This document shows, piece after piece, positions 42,200 to 54,892 of a DNA stretch of 64,000 bases. A program made the position numbers and the translations under genes. Numbering within the stretch: position 1 is the first letter of the stretch; the number at the start of each line of letters is the position of its first letter. The notes beneath the pieces were generated by a model. That model saw nothing but the letters and a program-made list of their open reading frames with translations. It had not been told where the DNA came from and ran no database searches. Source of the stretch: Orobanche coerulescens (Eukaryota; Streptophyta; Magnoliopsida; Lamiales; Orobanchaceae); contig CM065804.1 in assembly GCA_033398695.1 (NCBI GenBank), positions 36,161,501 to 36,225,500 of the forward strand, given 5' to 3'.

Positions 42200-45100
42200 A
42201 TGTCTGCTGATTGGGGACAGAGGAGAGGCCGTGGTCGTGGATTCGGACGAGGACATGGCGTGGCTGCTTCCCTCAGCTCCGTGGCAGGATCGACTACCAT
42301 TAGTTTATCTAACTTAGTGCATCCTGATACCGAGGGTCAACATCATCAGTCAACCGGTCAAGGGAATAATGCAGATATTGGAGTTACGAATGTCCTTTAA
42401 CAAATGGGTAATCAGATGACTATCTTGGCCTAAGCTGTTCAGCTGAATAATCCTAACTCGACATCAGATGCCTTGCTTCAGAATGTGGTCCGTATGCATC
42501 CTCCGTAGTTTAACTGTGCTACCGACCCAATGGGTTGGGAGAATTGGGTTGTGGAATTAGAGAAAGTATTTGAAACGGTTGATTCTCCAGAAGTGAGGAA
42601 GGTACCGATTGCTCAGTACTTCCTCACCAAGGAAGCCGCGACTTGGTGGACAGTTATCAAGCCACAGGATTATGCTGCTTCATGTGGAGAATTTAAAGAG
42701 TTACTCGAGGCTGAGTTTTGTCCTTGGCCAGTGCAAGAAGGCAGAATCCGAGCCTTTTTTGAGGCGAAGCCGCAAAATATTCCAGTCTCACAGGCGATAG
42801 TGGAGTACAACCAACAGCTGATCCACGTGAAGAATCAAGTGCAGGATGAGCATGACAAGATCCGCTACTTTGATATGTGTATAAATATGTATTTACGGTG
42901 TTACATGGCCGAGTTTGCTTGCACTACTTTGAAGGAATACCAAGACAGGGCTTTGGCATATGACATGTTAAGTCCCAACAATGATACCACAGAATAACCG
43001 AAGAAGCAGAAGATCGCTGGTAACTTTTCTGGCTCTAAAGGTGGAAACTTCCAGAGACCTCAGGCGACTAACTGTTATGCCGTCGTCACATTCTGTCAGA
43101 GGGAAAAGAATTTTCGTTCTGCTCCGGGCACCTCAAATCTCCCGGTAACTTGTTTTAATTGTGATCGTCCAGGCCACATTAATCTGGAGTGCAATTTCCC
43201 ACCCATGGAGTGTCACACTTGTGGGCAGATGGGACAAAGGGCAGCTTATTGTCCCAAACAAGATCAGACTTTGGACACTCGGGCTTCGGACCCAGCGCCT
43301 ATAGATCAGAGTATGAATCAGCGGCAACCAGGTGGACAGTCACAGCAGAGTTATGGCAGGGGCCGGGGACAGAGTCAGAATGCTTGAAGGGGAGATTCTA
43401 GCGTCGGTTCGGCACACCCATGAGTCTATGAGATGCGTCGAGTAGATGAACCTGATGCGGCACTGGCCTCAGGTACCATTCATATTTTATCTCATCCAGT
43501 TCCTGTACTTTTTGATTCGGGTGTTACATATTCTTTCATCTCTTTGGAGTGTGTACGCCGTTTGAATATAACTTGTATGACTGCTTTCAATCCTTTGATT
43601 ATCAAACTACCTAGTGGGGATAGATCGAGAGATTAGAGATTTTTCGGTGAGCATAGCCGATATTGATTGGTTATCGAACTTGATTGTGGTTGATATGGAG
43701 GGCGAAGATGTGATCCTCGGCGAGGATTGGCTTGATAGTCACCAAAGGATATGAATTACCACACTAAGGTTATCACTATGATGACTAAAGACGGTTTCGA
43801 GTACTCGTTTATGGGACGTAAATCGGGCCAACCTAAGTTGCTTATCAGCGCCATGAAGGCCGTAAACCTCTCGAATAAAGGTTGCACGGGCTATTGGTGT
43901 TATGCTTTGAAGTCGGAAGAGAACGAAGTCGATTTATCTTCAATTCCAGTGGTTAATGAGTATCCAGATATTTTTCCAAACGACCTCCCGCGATTACCGC
44001 CGGATCGAGAGATAGAATTTTCTGTGGACTTAGAGCCTGACGCGACTCCGATTTCTAAAGCGCCATATCGATGGCACCTTCCGAGATGCAGGAATTGAAG
44101 AATCAACTGGGAGAACTATTGGAGAAAGGGTACATCAGACCGAGCGCTTCGTCTTGGGGCACGCCTGTTCTTTTTGTGAGGAAGAAGAATGGTTCACTAT
44201 GTTTATGCATTGATCACCGTGAACTAAACAAAGTGACCATCAAGAACAAGTATCCTTTGACTCGTATAGACGATTTATTTTATCAGTTGCAGGGAGCCGC
44301 AGTATTCTCAAAAATTGATTTGAGATCAGGATACTATCAGCTCCGGGTGAAAGAGTCCGACATTCCGAAGACTGCATTTGGGACGAGATATGGACATTAT
44401 GAATTCGTGGTCATGCCTTTTGGATTGACTAATGCCCCGTCAGTATTCATGCAACTAATGAACAGGATATTCATCAAATACCTGGACAGATTTGTGGTCG
44501 TCTCTATTGACGACATCTTGATTTATTCTCGGGATAAGGTGGAACATGCCCGGCACTTGCGTTCGATAATAGATGTTTTGAGAGCCGAATACCTCTATGC
44601 AAAATTCTCGAAATGTGAGTTCTGGTTGGAAGAAGTTATGTTTCTTGGCTTTGTGGTTTCGGCCGAAGGGGTTCGTGTAGACCTGAAGAATATTGAGGCA
44701 GTGCTAGATTGGGCACCGCCTAAAAATGTTAAAGAAGTTCGTAGATTTTTGGGTCTTGCTGGGTATTACCGTCGGTTTGTCAAGGGGTTCTCAAAACTCG
44801 CTCGGACGCTTACGCAGTTACTCCAGCAGACAGAAAAGTTTGTTTGGACGGCTGAGAGATAGCAGAGTTTCGATGAGTTGAAGAGACGTTTGACCTTAGC
44901 GCTGATTTTAGCTTTACCACAGGGTAGTGAAGGATTTGCAGTTTATAATGATGCTTCAGGACAAGGGCTTGGATGTGCGCTTATGCAGCATGATAAGACG
45001 ATAGATTTTGCATCACGACAGTTAAAGCAGTATGAGATGAACTACCCTACTCAAGATTTGGAATTGCCCGCAATTATCTTTGCACTTAAGATTTGGCGGC

Positions 45101-45310
45101 ATGATTGTATGGCTCTCCATGTCGGATTTGTACCGATTACAAAAGTTTGAAGTATATTTTCAGTCAGAAAGAGCTGAATATGAGGTAGAGACGTTGGTTG
45201 GAATTGATCAAAGATTATGACTTGGAAATTCTTTACCATCCAGAAAGGCCAACGTCCTCACGGACACTTTGAGCCGCAAATCGGCATCACTTCAGATGCC
45301 CGAGGTTCTT
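42200..45310 (+). pseudogene. Gypsy A gag, protease, reverse transcriptase and RNase H (interrupted)
   Basis: Begins MSADWGQRRGRGRGFGRGHG at 42200. The gag domain (MGWENWVVELEKVFE to CTTLKEYQDRALAYDM) follows, then CCHC knuckles CFNCDRPGHINLEC and CHTCGQMGQRAAYC, and the protease VLFDSGVTYSFI. RT has [48 protein letters not shown] and SIDDILIYS; RNase H starts [18 protein letters not shown]. It is disabled by stops at about 42398, 42433, 42507 and 42995, several between 43385 and 43640, a frameshift near 44065, a stop at 44860 and a frameshift near 45130. A copia inserted at 45311 splits it within the linker to integrase; coding resumes at 54893. A chromovirus, probably Tekay/Del-like. Confidence 0.88.
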
Positions 45311-47318
45311 GGGATTCGGTGCCTAAAACGAAGGCCCAGCGAAAGTGGTAAAATGAAAATTAATTCGATCCGAATCCCTACGAGGATCGATCTAGCTACG
45401 TATATACGAATATTAAAACGAAACACAAAGTATACGAGAAAACATAGCCTTGTAGTTGTTGATTAAACAGTTTCCTTCTCTTGAGCTATTCCCCAAGCTT
45501 TAGATTGCTTTCCTTACGATCCAATCCGCTCCAAGCTCTTGGATGATCCAACGCCGAAAACACCGCATCTTTACTTGTCATGCGCCAGAGAAACGATCGG
45601 AACGACGATGACCTTGCTATCCTCCAAGGATACGGATAGAGCTAAGTGATGAAGCTTTTATTTGTGATTATAGCACTCTAAGTGTATAACTCACTTTCTC
45701 TCTTTTATTTCTCAATTTTCCTCCAAGAAAAATGAGGAACTTGTGTAGGAAAAATGGAAGAAGACTTGGAGAAGATGATGAAGAGTTTGAGAAAAGTTTT
45801 CTCTCTCTCTCTCTCTCTCTCTCACTCCCTCTCACGTTGGAAACCACTTGCATATGAGTGAATGGTGTCTTCTTTCCTTTTATTCAACTCCCCCACATGA
45901 ACAACTCATGCTATTGAGAATCAAACCCAACCAAGACAATCATCATCTATTAAAGAATGGAACAAGAGTCCAAATGGAAGGTGGGTGGAAATGTGGGGGG
46001 TGGACCATGTAGAAATCGGACGAGTTCGGTTCATTTCGGACTCCCGTGAGTCCAAACAGATAAACTCCAATTCCGTTCTGATGTATTTGTGTTGATTAAT
46101 TAATCCAATAAATTAATCACATTAAATACATAATAACATAATTAATTTCTCTAAGAAATATTTATATTTATTAATTAAATTAATCACCCAGTAATTTATT
46201 TAATTCATTAGGCCGTAAATCAATTTATGTAATAAATCGATTCAGACATCTAATGTCCCAAATTATATATCCAATATCTAATATTCATAAAGAGAGAACT
46301 AGTTTGATTCATTCCGTCGTCAATCCTATTGCACGACTCGATAGGTCCGTCTCAGTCAGCAATGGGAGGAACTAAAGAGTAGTAGCACCACCTAGCCAGC
46401 CTGGCGGCCTACAATGTACCCCAACTGAAAATGAATGATTGGGATCATTCAAGAACCATTCTGTCGTGAATACCAGTATACGTATAAACCCTTCTTTCAA
46501 ATGTCCCGATAAAGTTATAGGGTCACGGTCAGTCAAACACTATCTAAACTTGATGCTATGCATGCGTTAATGCAAATCTAGATCATTGAGCTCTCGTGTA
46601 TCCAATACAACTAGCTCCAATGCTTTGGCCAAAGACATATGATCTCATATGCCAATAACCGCATAGGACATATAACCCGCTCACTAACGGGAGAAAGAAT
46701 TCTATCTTGGTATTCAGTAGGACCTGCTACTTGCCCGTCAAGATGCACGTCGAGGTTGACCCCCACCTCCCGGTTTATAGGGTCGAACTACTCTAATGAA
46801 AATATTGACGTCACAAGCACATCCCTACTAAATCCTCAAGTCGAAGGTTCATGAATACCTATCACAAGCTTTCAATTCCGTCATTGACTGTCCCGGGGTG
46901 AAATCTGTGTGACAAATCGAAGGTGAGTAAGTTCGAGTATACTAATCCAATTAGCATACCTATAACGTGTGCTCCCACTAACCATTAGTGTTCGATAGTC
47001 ACTCTCCATGTCAAAGAACACGTCATACAAGTCTTCACATAAACTTAACGCCCAGTCAAGTTTCATCGACTTGCGAACGATTAAGTATTTGAACTATAAA
47101 CCTTTCTAGTGCTAACCCCCTTATCCAATAAGGAGTGGAACGTTTTGCTCTCAAATACACGGACTAGTTTCTATATGTATATTTATGAGTTAGGAATGCC
47201 AGTAACTACCAGTAAATAAAGAAACATCCATTGGCTTATATTAATGATTTACATAATTACAAGTACAATGCCCTCACTCAACATCCTCTAAGTGGCATTC
47301 GCGGGCATACTCCTAACA
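45311..47318 (-). repeat. Copia A 3' LTR
   Basis: About 2.0 kb from GGGATTCGGTGCC (the TGTT tip is lost) to ATACTCCTAACA. It includes a (CT)n run at about 45799-45822 and the CCACCTAGCCAGCCTGG segment. The adjacent polypurine tract on the minus strand is CAAGTGGGAGAT (47319-47330). Confidence 0.88.
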
Positions 47319-47333
47319 ATCTCCCACTTGCAC

Positions 47334-50300
47334 TCAATGACACACACTATGGTATCTAATACCCATGTTCTCCAGATGACGCTCCAACCTAGTCTGAGAA
47401 AGTGGCTTGGTCAGTAGATCAGCGATGTTGTCGGCCAAGTCTACTCTGTGCAGCACAATGTATCCCTTGCGAACAAATTCTCTTACGAGATGATGCTTCC
47501 TCTCAATATGTTTGGTGTTGTTGTGAAACCTCGGCTCCTTGGCCTGCGCTACAGATCCGTCGTTGTCGCAGTACAGCGGAACAGGCAGCTCAGCACATGG
47601 TATCACTTGAAGTTCTCCCAGAAACTTCTTAATACAGAACCCTTCCTTGGAAGCCTCCGAGGCTACTTGATACTCAGCCTGACAGGTGGAATCAGTAGTC
47701 GCGCTTTGCTTGGCACTACGCCAAGATACTGCTTCTCCATTAAGAGTAAATATGTAGCAAGAAATAGACATCGAATCGTCCTTCAGTCCTTCGAAGTCCG
47801 AATCAGTGAATCCCACTACATCCAATTCTCCACCGCCATACATCAGACCATATCTCTGTTCCTTCTTAAGTACTTGAGAATGTTCCTTACGGCAGTCCAA
47901 TGTTCCCTACCTGGGTTTGCCAGAAACTTACTCACCACGCTTACAGTATGCGCAATGTCAGGTCTCGTACACAACATAGCATACATAAGGCTACCCACGG
48001 TCGAAGCATATGGTATATTACTCATTTCCTTTCGTTGTTTCTCACTTCGAGGACACATCTTCAAGGAGAGTTTTATTCCATGTCACATCGGTAGGAACCC
48101 TCTTTTAGAAACATCCATCTTAAATCGCTTTAAGATTTTATCTATATAGAGGGCTTGGGAAAGACCTATTGTTCTCTTCGCTCTATCCCAGTAGAGCCGA
48201 ATTCCAAGAATATAGGTTGCTTCTCCCAAGTCTTTCATGGAGAAATTACTTGAAAGCCAAGCTTTCACTGAACTGAGCATTCCCACATCATTTCCTATTA
48301 GTAGAATGTCATCCGCATATAGTACTAAGAATGCGATCTTGTTCCCACAAACCCTCTTGTATACACAAGGTTCCTCTTCATTTTGCACGAAGTCAAACTC
48401 TTTGACTGCCTCATCAAAACGAAGGTTCCAACTACACGACGCTTGATTCGGTCCATAAATGGAACTCTGAAGCTTGCACACTTTCTGAATATCGACTTCG
48501 GACACGAAGCCTTTAGGCTGCTCCATATAGATTTCCTCCTCGAGCAATCCATTAAGGAAATCCGTCTTTACATCCATTTGCCATATCTCATAATCGTGGT
48601 AGGCAGCTATAGCAAGCATCATGCGAATAGACTTGATAATAGGTACGTGCGAGAAGGTATCGTGGTAGTCGATCCCTTGTTTCTGGGTATAACCCTTTCC
48701 CACAAGCCTGGCCTTATAGGCGTCCATCACCATCAGTCTTTCTCTTGTAGATCCACTAGTTCCCAATATGCACTATGCCCTTGGGGCTGTCTACTAGAGT
48801 CCAGACCTGATTGACATGCATCGAGTCTATCTCAGCTTCCATAGCTTCACGCCATTTTGCGGAGTCTACATCCACCATCGCATGGTCATAGGTCGTTGGG
48901 TCGATCTCTTGGCTATCACTTGGAATCTCATGGAGACCTAGTTCCTCCAAGTGCACAAGCCCATACCTCTCAGTTAAATGAGACACCCTACTAGACCTAC
49001 GAGGTGGTTGTACTTGTGTTTCAGAAGGTTCGGTTCCAGTTTCTTGCACAGGTGTCTCTCGAGGAGTTTCATTGTATTCTTCTGAAGAAATACTTCTACC
49101 TGCTCCGCCTTCTTGAATGAACTCATCTTCCAGGAAGTATGCTTGTAAAGCAAGAACGATCTTTCGATCTTAGGGCATGTAAAATAGATACCCCATCATC
49201 CCAGACGGGAATCCAATGAAACGTCCCTTCGCGGACCTCGCTTCGAACTTTTCCACCTTAGTCTTCTTGACATAGGCGGGACATCCCCAAATCATAATAT
49301 GATTAAGACTTGGTTTCCTACCCTCCCACATCTCATGTGGAGTTTTTAGGAACGAATTTGGAAGGACATCTGTTCAAGATGTAAGCGGCAGTCAGGAGTG
49401 CATACCCCCATAGGTAAATCGGTAAGTCAGTATAGCCCAGCATGGAACGAACCATGTTCAACAAGGTCCGGTTCCTTCTTTCTGACACACCATTTAACTG
49501 AGGAGTACCTGGAGGTGTTAGTTGTGAAACTATTCTATGTTCATTAAGGAACTCGTCAAACTCCATACTTATATACTCGCCACCTCGGTCCGACTGAAGT
49601 GCTTTGATATGATTACCAGTTTTTTTTTCGTCTAGGGCCTTGAATTCCTGGAATTTCTCAAAGGCCTCGGATTTATGTTTCATTAAGTATACATAACCAT
49701 ACCGAGTATGATCATCTATAAACGTAATGAAATATTGATATGCATCATGTGCTGCTTCCAAAGAACCACATACGTCGGTATGGATTAATCCTAGTTTATC
49801 AGCGGATCTTTCAAAAGTCCCTGTGAAGGGGGACTTAGTTATTTTGCCTTTAAGGCAAGATTCATAAGTAGGAAAGGGATCCGATCCCAATGGACCCATA
49901 AGTCCATCTTTTCCCATTTTGTAAACCTTGGTCTGACCAACATGACCAAGTCTAAGATGCCATTTCAAAACTTGATTGGTTTCGTCCCTACCACGTTTTC
50001 TACTCATAGTATTCACAACTACTTTGTTGCTGAGATTTAGATGATACAATCCATTTAACAATATAGCAGTACTCACTAGTTTATTTCTGATATAAATTTT
50101 GCAGGAACCATCACCAATGAAAAATGAAAAGCTAATTCTGTCCATGACCGGAATGGATACAATGTTTTTGTGCCCCTTGGGAAAAACATGTACATCTTCT
50201 AAAGTCAAAACAAAGCCAGATTCTAAACCCAAAAGAAGTGATCCTATGTCGGTCGCCTCGACATTATGCCCGCTTCCGACTGTGATCATAACTTCTCCAT

Positions 50301-51270
50301 CTCCAAGCTTCCTACTTTGTTCCAAATCCTGATTTACGGTACAAATATGAGAACTAGCACCAGAATCCAGTATACAGGAAGTAGAAAATACAGTAGCAGA
50401 ACAATTTGTTTCCAAAACTAAAAGTTCTGTACCTGAAGTGCCATGAAGATTCGGACAGTCTCTAGCCCAGTGGCCCAGCTCACCGCACTTGAGACAAGCA
50501 TCCTTCTTCTTCTTATTCTTCGGAATCATCGGGGCCTTGCCCTTTCCCTTGAAGTCCTTGACATGTGGTCCAGTCTGCTTTTTGGTCATTTTCTTCTTGT
50601 ACTTAGACCTCCGATATCCAGAAGAAATTACAAGATCAGACTCCTTCGTCCACGGAGTCTTAATATAAGACTGAGCGGTCACAAGTTTGTTCATTAGCCT
50701 ATCTAAATTACCTGCAATCTCATTGCAGTTATAGTTCATAACAAACTGTGAGAAGGAATCAGGGAGAGACTGTAGGATAAGGTCGGTGTAGAGAGAAATA
50801 TCCATTTTAAAATCAAGAGCCTCCAATCTCTCGATCATGGATATCATTTTGAAGACGTGTTCCCCAACCTTCTCACCTTCCTTCATTCTTGCACCAAACA
50901 GTTTCTTGGATATCTCATATCTAGCAGTTTTGCTGTGCTAACCATAAAGTTTGGTTAAGTGAGATAGAATCTTCCTAGCAGAAGTCATTTTCTCATGAGC
51001 TCTCTGAAGCTCATTAGACATAGAATCCATCATGTAAGCACATACTTTTATGTCATCCTTAACCCACTTTTCGTGGTTTTCAATCTCTTCCTGATTGGCT
51101 CTGGTCTGCACAGGAGGCGTCGGAATGTCCGTCTCCAAGACGTATCCCAGTGCCTCTATACTGAGGACAATCATCAGATTGTGGAGCCAGTCCAAAAAGT
51201 TAGGTCCAATCAGGGTGTTCTTTTCAAGTAGAATTGTGGTGGATTCATTGTCATATTGAGAGTTATGTCT
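47334..51270 (-). pseudogene. Copia A gag-pol polyprotein (broken)
   Basis: In minus-strand order: gag from about 51270 (ILLEKNTLIGPNFLDWLHNL), a nonsense codon at 50938, gag continuation with the zinc knuckle CLKCGELGHWARDC, and protease ILDSGASSHIC. The pre-integrase motif LKWHLRLGHVGQ and the integrase triad (HTDVCG, LQSDRGGEY, NGVSERRNRTLL) follow in the open frame 50886-49333. After a frameshift come ARSAKGRFIGFPSGMMGYLF and the acidic linker PPRRSSRVSHLTERYG (to 48756). RT 48766-48083 has LYADDILLIGND, and two broken frames to 47334 complete the thumb and RNase H (FTDSDFEGLKDD, HIERKHHLVREFV, LLTKPLSQTRLERHLE). The integrase-before-RT order is diagnostic of Ty1/copia. At least four disruptions prevent a functional protein. 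Confidence 0.9.
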
Positions 51271-52869
51271 GCATTAAGTATAACAGATTAATTAGTGACT
51301 TGTTATATTATGTTCTGAGTATAGAATTAAGGTAGTTTCTATTCTTGTTACCCAGCTCCCACTATTTTCATCGGAATAACATACTCCCATGTGAAATCCG
51401 GAAGTACCGTCGCTCTACTTCATAGTGGTGATCGAGTTCTTTATACATCTTAATAGAGGGCAACCGAACAGGTTTCTAGTCTATTAATTTTAATAAAGTG
51501 GTGTCCAACACCAACCCATCTAATGGATTATTCGATCTTATTTTTCCCCTTGTTCACTCCCCTCAACCTATACGGTTTCTATGGTTCGTGAACAAGTTAA
51601 GTTTATACCATCGACGCAAATCAGTTTCACAATTGAATCTTATCCGGCAACCTATCAGGTTTCTAGGGATAAAATTTGCTCCAACTGAAGGCATCCAATG
51701 CGCTCCCGGTAATTTATCTGTCCTCCCCGAACGATTACCCCGATAACTCGGAAGCATAGCACATCCAGTTTGGATTTCAATTTCCCGAAAGCTCGATGGA
51801 GGGAAGGAAAACCTTGAAACCTTATAAACTTAATATTTTGTTGTGGGAGAATTATCGCGATTAATGTTACACTTTGCACATTAATTCATTTAAGCGCGTT
51901 TGTAGCATTCATATAATATGAACAACCATTCACAACCTAGAAAACAAAAACTCAGTAATCTAATTACAAGTCTTCGTCTTGAATCTTCATCTTCTCGAAA
52001 CGGATCTTCCTCGGGTCTTCGTCATTACATATAAATTTTACATTGAAAATTGCATCCTAGATACAAATATTTCTAGTAAAATAAATAGGCTCAAAACGGC
52101 CTTTACAACCCAATCGAATAAAACGAACGATTCAAAACTAAGTCCACGAACCACATCCCCATTCAAAAGCATTTATCCAATAAATACTATATAAATGGAA
52201 AGCGTAGAGATACATTGATCCAATCAACAATGCGAACCGATCCAATCGATTCACATAATCGGTAATATGAAAACGTTCAAAATAATTCGGTCGATCACAA
52301 GTATTCCAATAAATAAATTTTCCCTTATAAAATGAAATACCATAAATAATTTTAATCATATTAAATCCAATTTAAAATGTGGGAAATTATTTTTAGGAAT
52401 ACACGAAGAAAACAAGCCCGAAATGGGTCTGAAAAGGGCTGGACCGCGCCCGAAACGTCACCAGGCAGCAAGTAGGGCTGCCCAGCAGCCCTGGGCCACG
52501 GCCCCTGACCTATGGGCTGCGGCCCCCAGTCCAGGAAGTTCAAAAGCGGGCTGTGGCAGCACTGGGCTGCGTCCCCCGAGCCCTAGGCCGCGGCCCCCTC
52601 CTTCCGGACCACTCTCGGACCGTCAAGTGGCAATTCAGGGCTAGTTTTTCGACTGGATATCCAATATCTATATTTTCCAACATTCATATCTTCAATCTAA
52701 ATCACATTTCTGAGAAACTAAGATTTATATTTAGACATAAACTTACAAAAAATATAACTACAACGAACGTAAAAACATATACCACGATTATGACTAAAAT
52801 GATTCCAAATCATTCACCATCTAATCAAGCATTTCAAATGCCAATATCGTATATACGATTGCAAGACCT
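51271..52869 (-). mobile_element. Copia A 5' leader
   Basis: About 1.6 kb between primer site and gag with no retrotransposon domain. A GC-rich island at about 52420-52640 (GGCCACGGCCCC, GGCTGCGGCCCCC) sits near the LTR, and the outer part is shared with the fragments at 1306-1745 and 13703-14149. Open frames here are short and unsupported. Confidence 0.65.
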
Positions 52870-52884
52870 ACGCTCTGATACCAC
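52870..52884 (-). promoter_or_regulatory. Copia A primer binding site
   Basis: The minus strand reads GTGGTATCAGAGCGT directly after the LTR end; it matches initiator tRNA-Met. Confidence 0.85.
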
Positions 52885-54892
52885 TATTGGGATTCGGTGC
52901 CTAAAACGAATGCCCAGCGGAAGCGGTAAAACAAGAATTAATTCGATCCAAATCCCTACGAGGATCGATCGAGCTACGTATATACGAATATTAAAACGAA
53001 ACACAAAGGATACGAGAAAACATACCCTTGTAGTCGTTGATTAAACGGTGTCCTTCTCTTGAGCTATTCCCCAAGCTTTAGATTGCTTTCCTTACGATCC
53101 AATCCGCTCCAAGCTCTTAGATGATCCAACGCCGAAAACACCGCGTCTCTACTTGTCACGCGCCGGAGAAACAATCGGAACGACGATCACCTTGCTATCC
53201 TCTAAGGATACGGATAGAGATAAGTGATGAAGCTTTTAATTGTGATTGTAGCACTCTAAGTGTATAACTCACTTTCACTCTTTTATTTCTCAATTTTCCT
53301 CCAAGAAAAATCAAGAACTTGTGTAGGAAAAATGGAAGAAGACTTGGAGAAGATGATGAAGACTTTGAGAAAAGTTTTTTCTCTCTCTCTCTCTCTCACT
53401 CCCTCTCACGTTGGAAACCACTTGCATATGAGTGAATGGTGTCTTCTTTCCTTTTATTCAACTCCCCCACATGAACAACTCATGCTAATGAGAATTAAAC
53501 CCCACCAAGACAATCATCATCCATTAAAGAATGGAACAAGAGTCCAAATGGAAGGTGGGTGAAAATGTGGGGGGCGGCCCTTGTAGAAATCGGACGAGTT
53601 CGGTTCGTTTAGGACTCCCGTGAGTCCAAACAGATAAACTCCGATTCTGTTCCGATATATTTTTATTGATTAATTAATCCAATAAATTAATCACATTAAA
53701 TACATAATAACATAATTAATTTCTCCAAGAAATAATTATATTTATGAATTAAATTATTCACCCAATAATTTATTTAATTTATTAGGCCGTAAATCAATTT
53801 ATCCAATAAATCGATTTAGACATCTAATGTCCCAAATTAGATATCCAATATCTAATATTCATAAAGAGAAAACAAGCTTGATTCATTCCGTCGTCAATCC
53901 TATTGCGCGACTCGGTAGGTCCGTCTCAGTCAGTAATGGGAGGAACCAAAGAGTAGTAGCACCACCTAGCCAGCCTGGCGGCCTACACTGTACCCCAACT
54001 GAGAACGAATGATTGGGATCATTCAAGAACCATTCTGTCGTGAATACCAGTATACGTATAAACCCTTCTTTTAAATGTCCCGATCAAGTTATAGGGTCAC
54101 GGTCAGTCAAACCCTATCTGTACTTGACGCTATGAATGCGTTAATACAAATCAAGATCATTGAGCTCTCGTGTATCCAATACAACTAGCTCCAATGCTTT
54201 GGCCAAAGACTTATGATCTCATCTGCCAATAACTGCATAGGACATATAACCCGCTCACTAACGGGAGAAAGAATTTTATCTTGGTATTCAGTAGGACCTG
54301 CTACTTGCCCGTCAAGATGCACGTCAAGGTTGACCCCCACCTCCCGATTTATAGGGTCGAACTACTCTAATGAAAATCTTGACGTCACAAGCACATCCCT
54401 ATTAAATCCTCAAGTCGAAGGTTCACGAATACCTATCACAACCTTTTGATTCCGTCATTGACTGTCCCGGAGAGAAATCCGTGTGACGAATCGAGGGTGA
54501 GTCGGTTCGAGTATACTAATATAATTAGCATACCTATAAAGTGTGCTCTCACTAACCATTAGTGTTCGACAGGAACTCTCCATGTGAAAGAACACGTCAT
54601 ACAAGTCTTCACATAAACTTAACACCCAGTTAAGTTTCATCGATTTGCAAACGATTAAGTATTTGAGCTATAAACCTCTCCAGTGCTGACCCCCTTATCC
54701 AATAAGAAGTGGAACGTTTTGCTCTTAAATACACGGACTAGTTTCTATATGTATATTTACGAGTTAGGAATGCCAGTAACTACCAGTAAATAAAGAAACA
54801 TCCATTGCCTTATATTAATGATTTACATAATTACAAGTACAATGCCCTCACTCAACATTCTCTGAGTGGCATTCGAGGGCATACTCCTAACA
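52885..54892 (-). repeat. Copia A 5' LTR
   Basis: 2008 bp from TATTGGGATTCGGTGCC (TG tip changed to TA) to ATACTCCTAACA, homologous throughout to 45311-47318, with a (CT)n run at about 53377-53397. The visible substitutions between the two LTRs suggest an older insertion than gypsy B or the long-LTR element. Confidence 0.88.

Larger units (their letters stand above)
45311..54892 (-). mobile_element. Ty1/copia retrotransposon (copia A), 9.6 kb, in gypsy A pol
   Basis: Two LTRs of about 2 kb flank a 5.6-kb internal region coding on the minus strand. The gypsy A frame reads through from MPEVL at the left edge to LTSQTK at the right once the copia is ignored, fixing the insertion point. The target duplication is CTTAC (54893-54897); at the left only CTT (45308-45310) remains because a few bases of duplication and LTR tip were lost. 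LTR-leader fragments of the same family occur at 1306-2745 and 13703-15144. Confidence 0.9.
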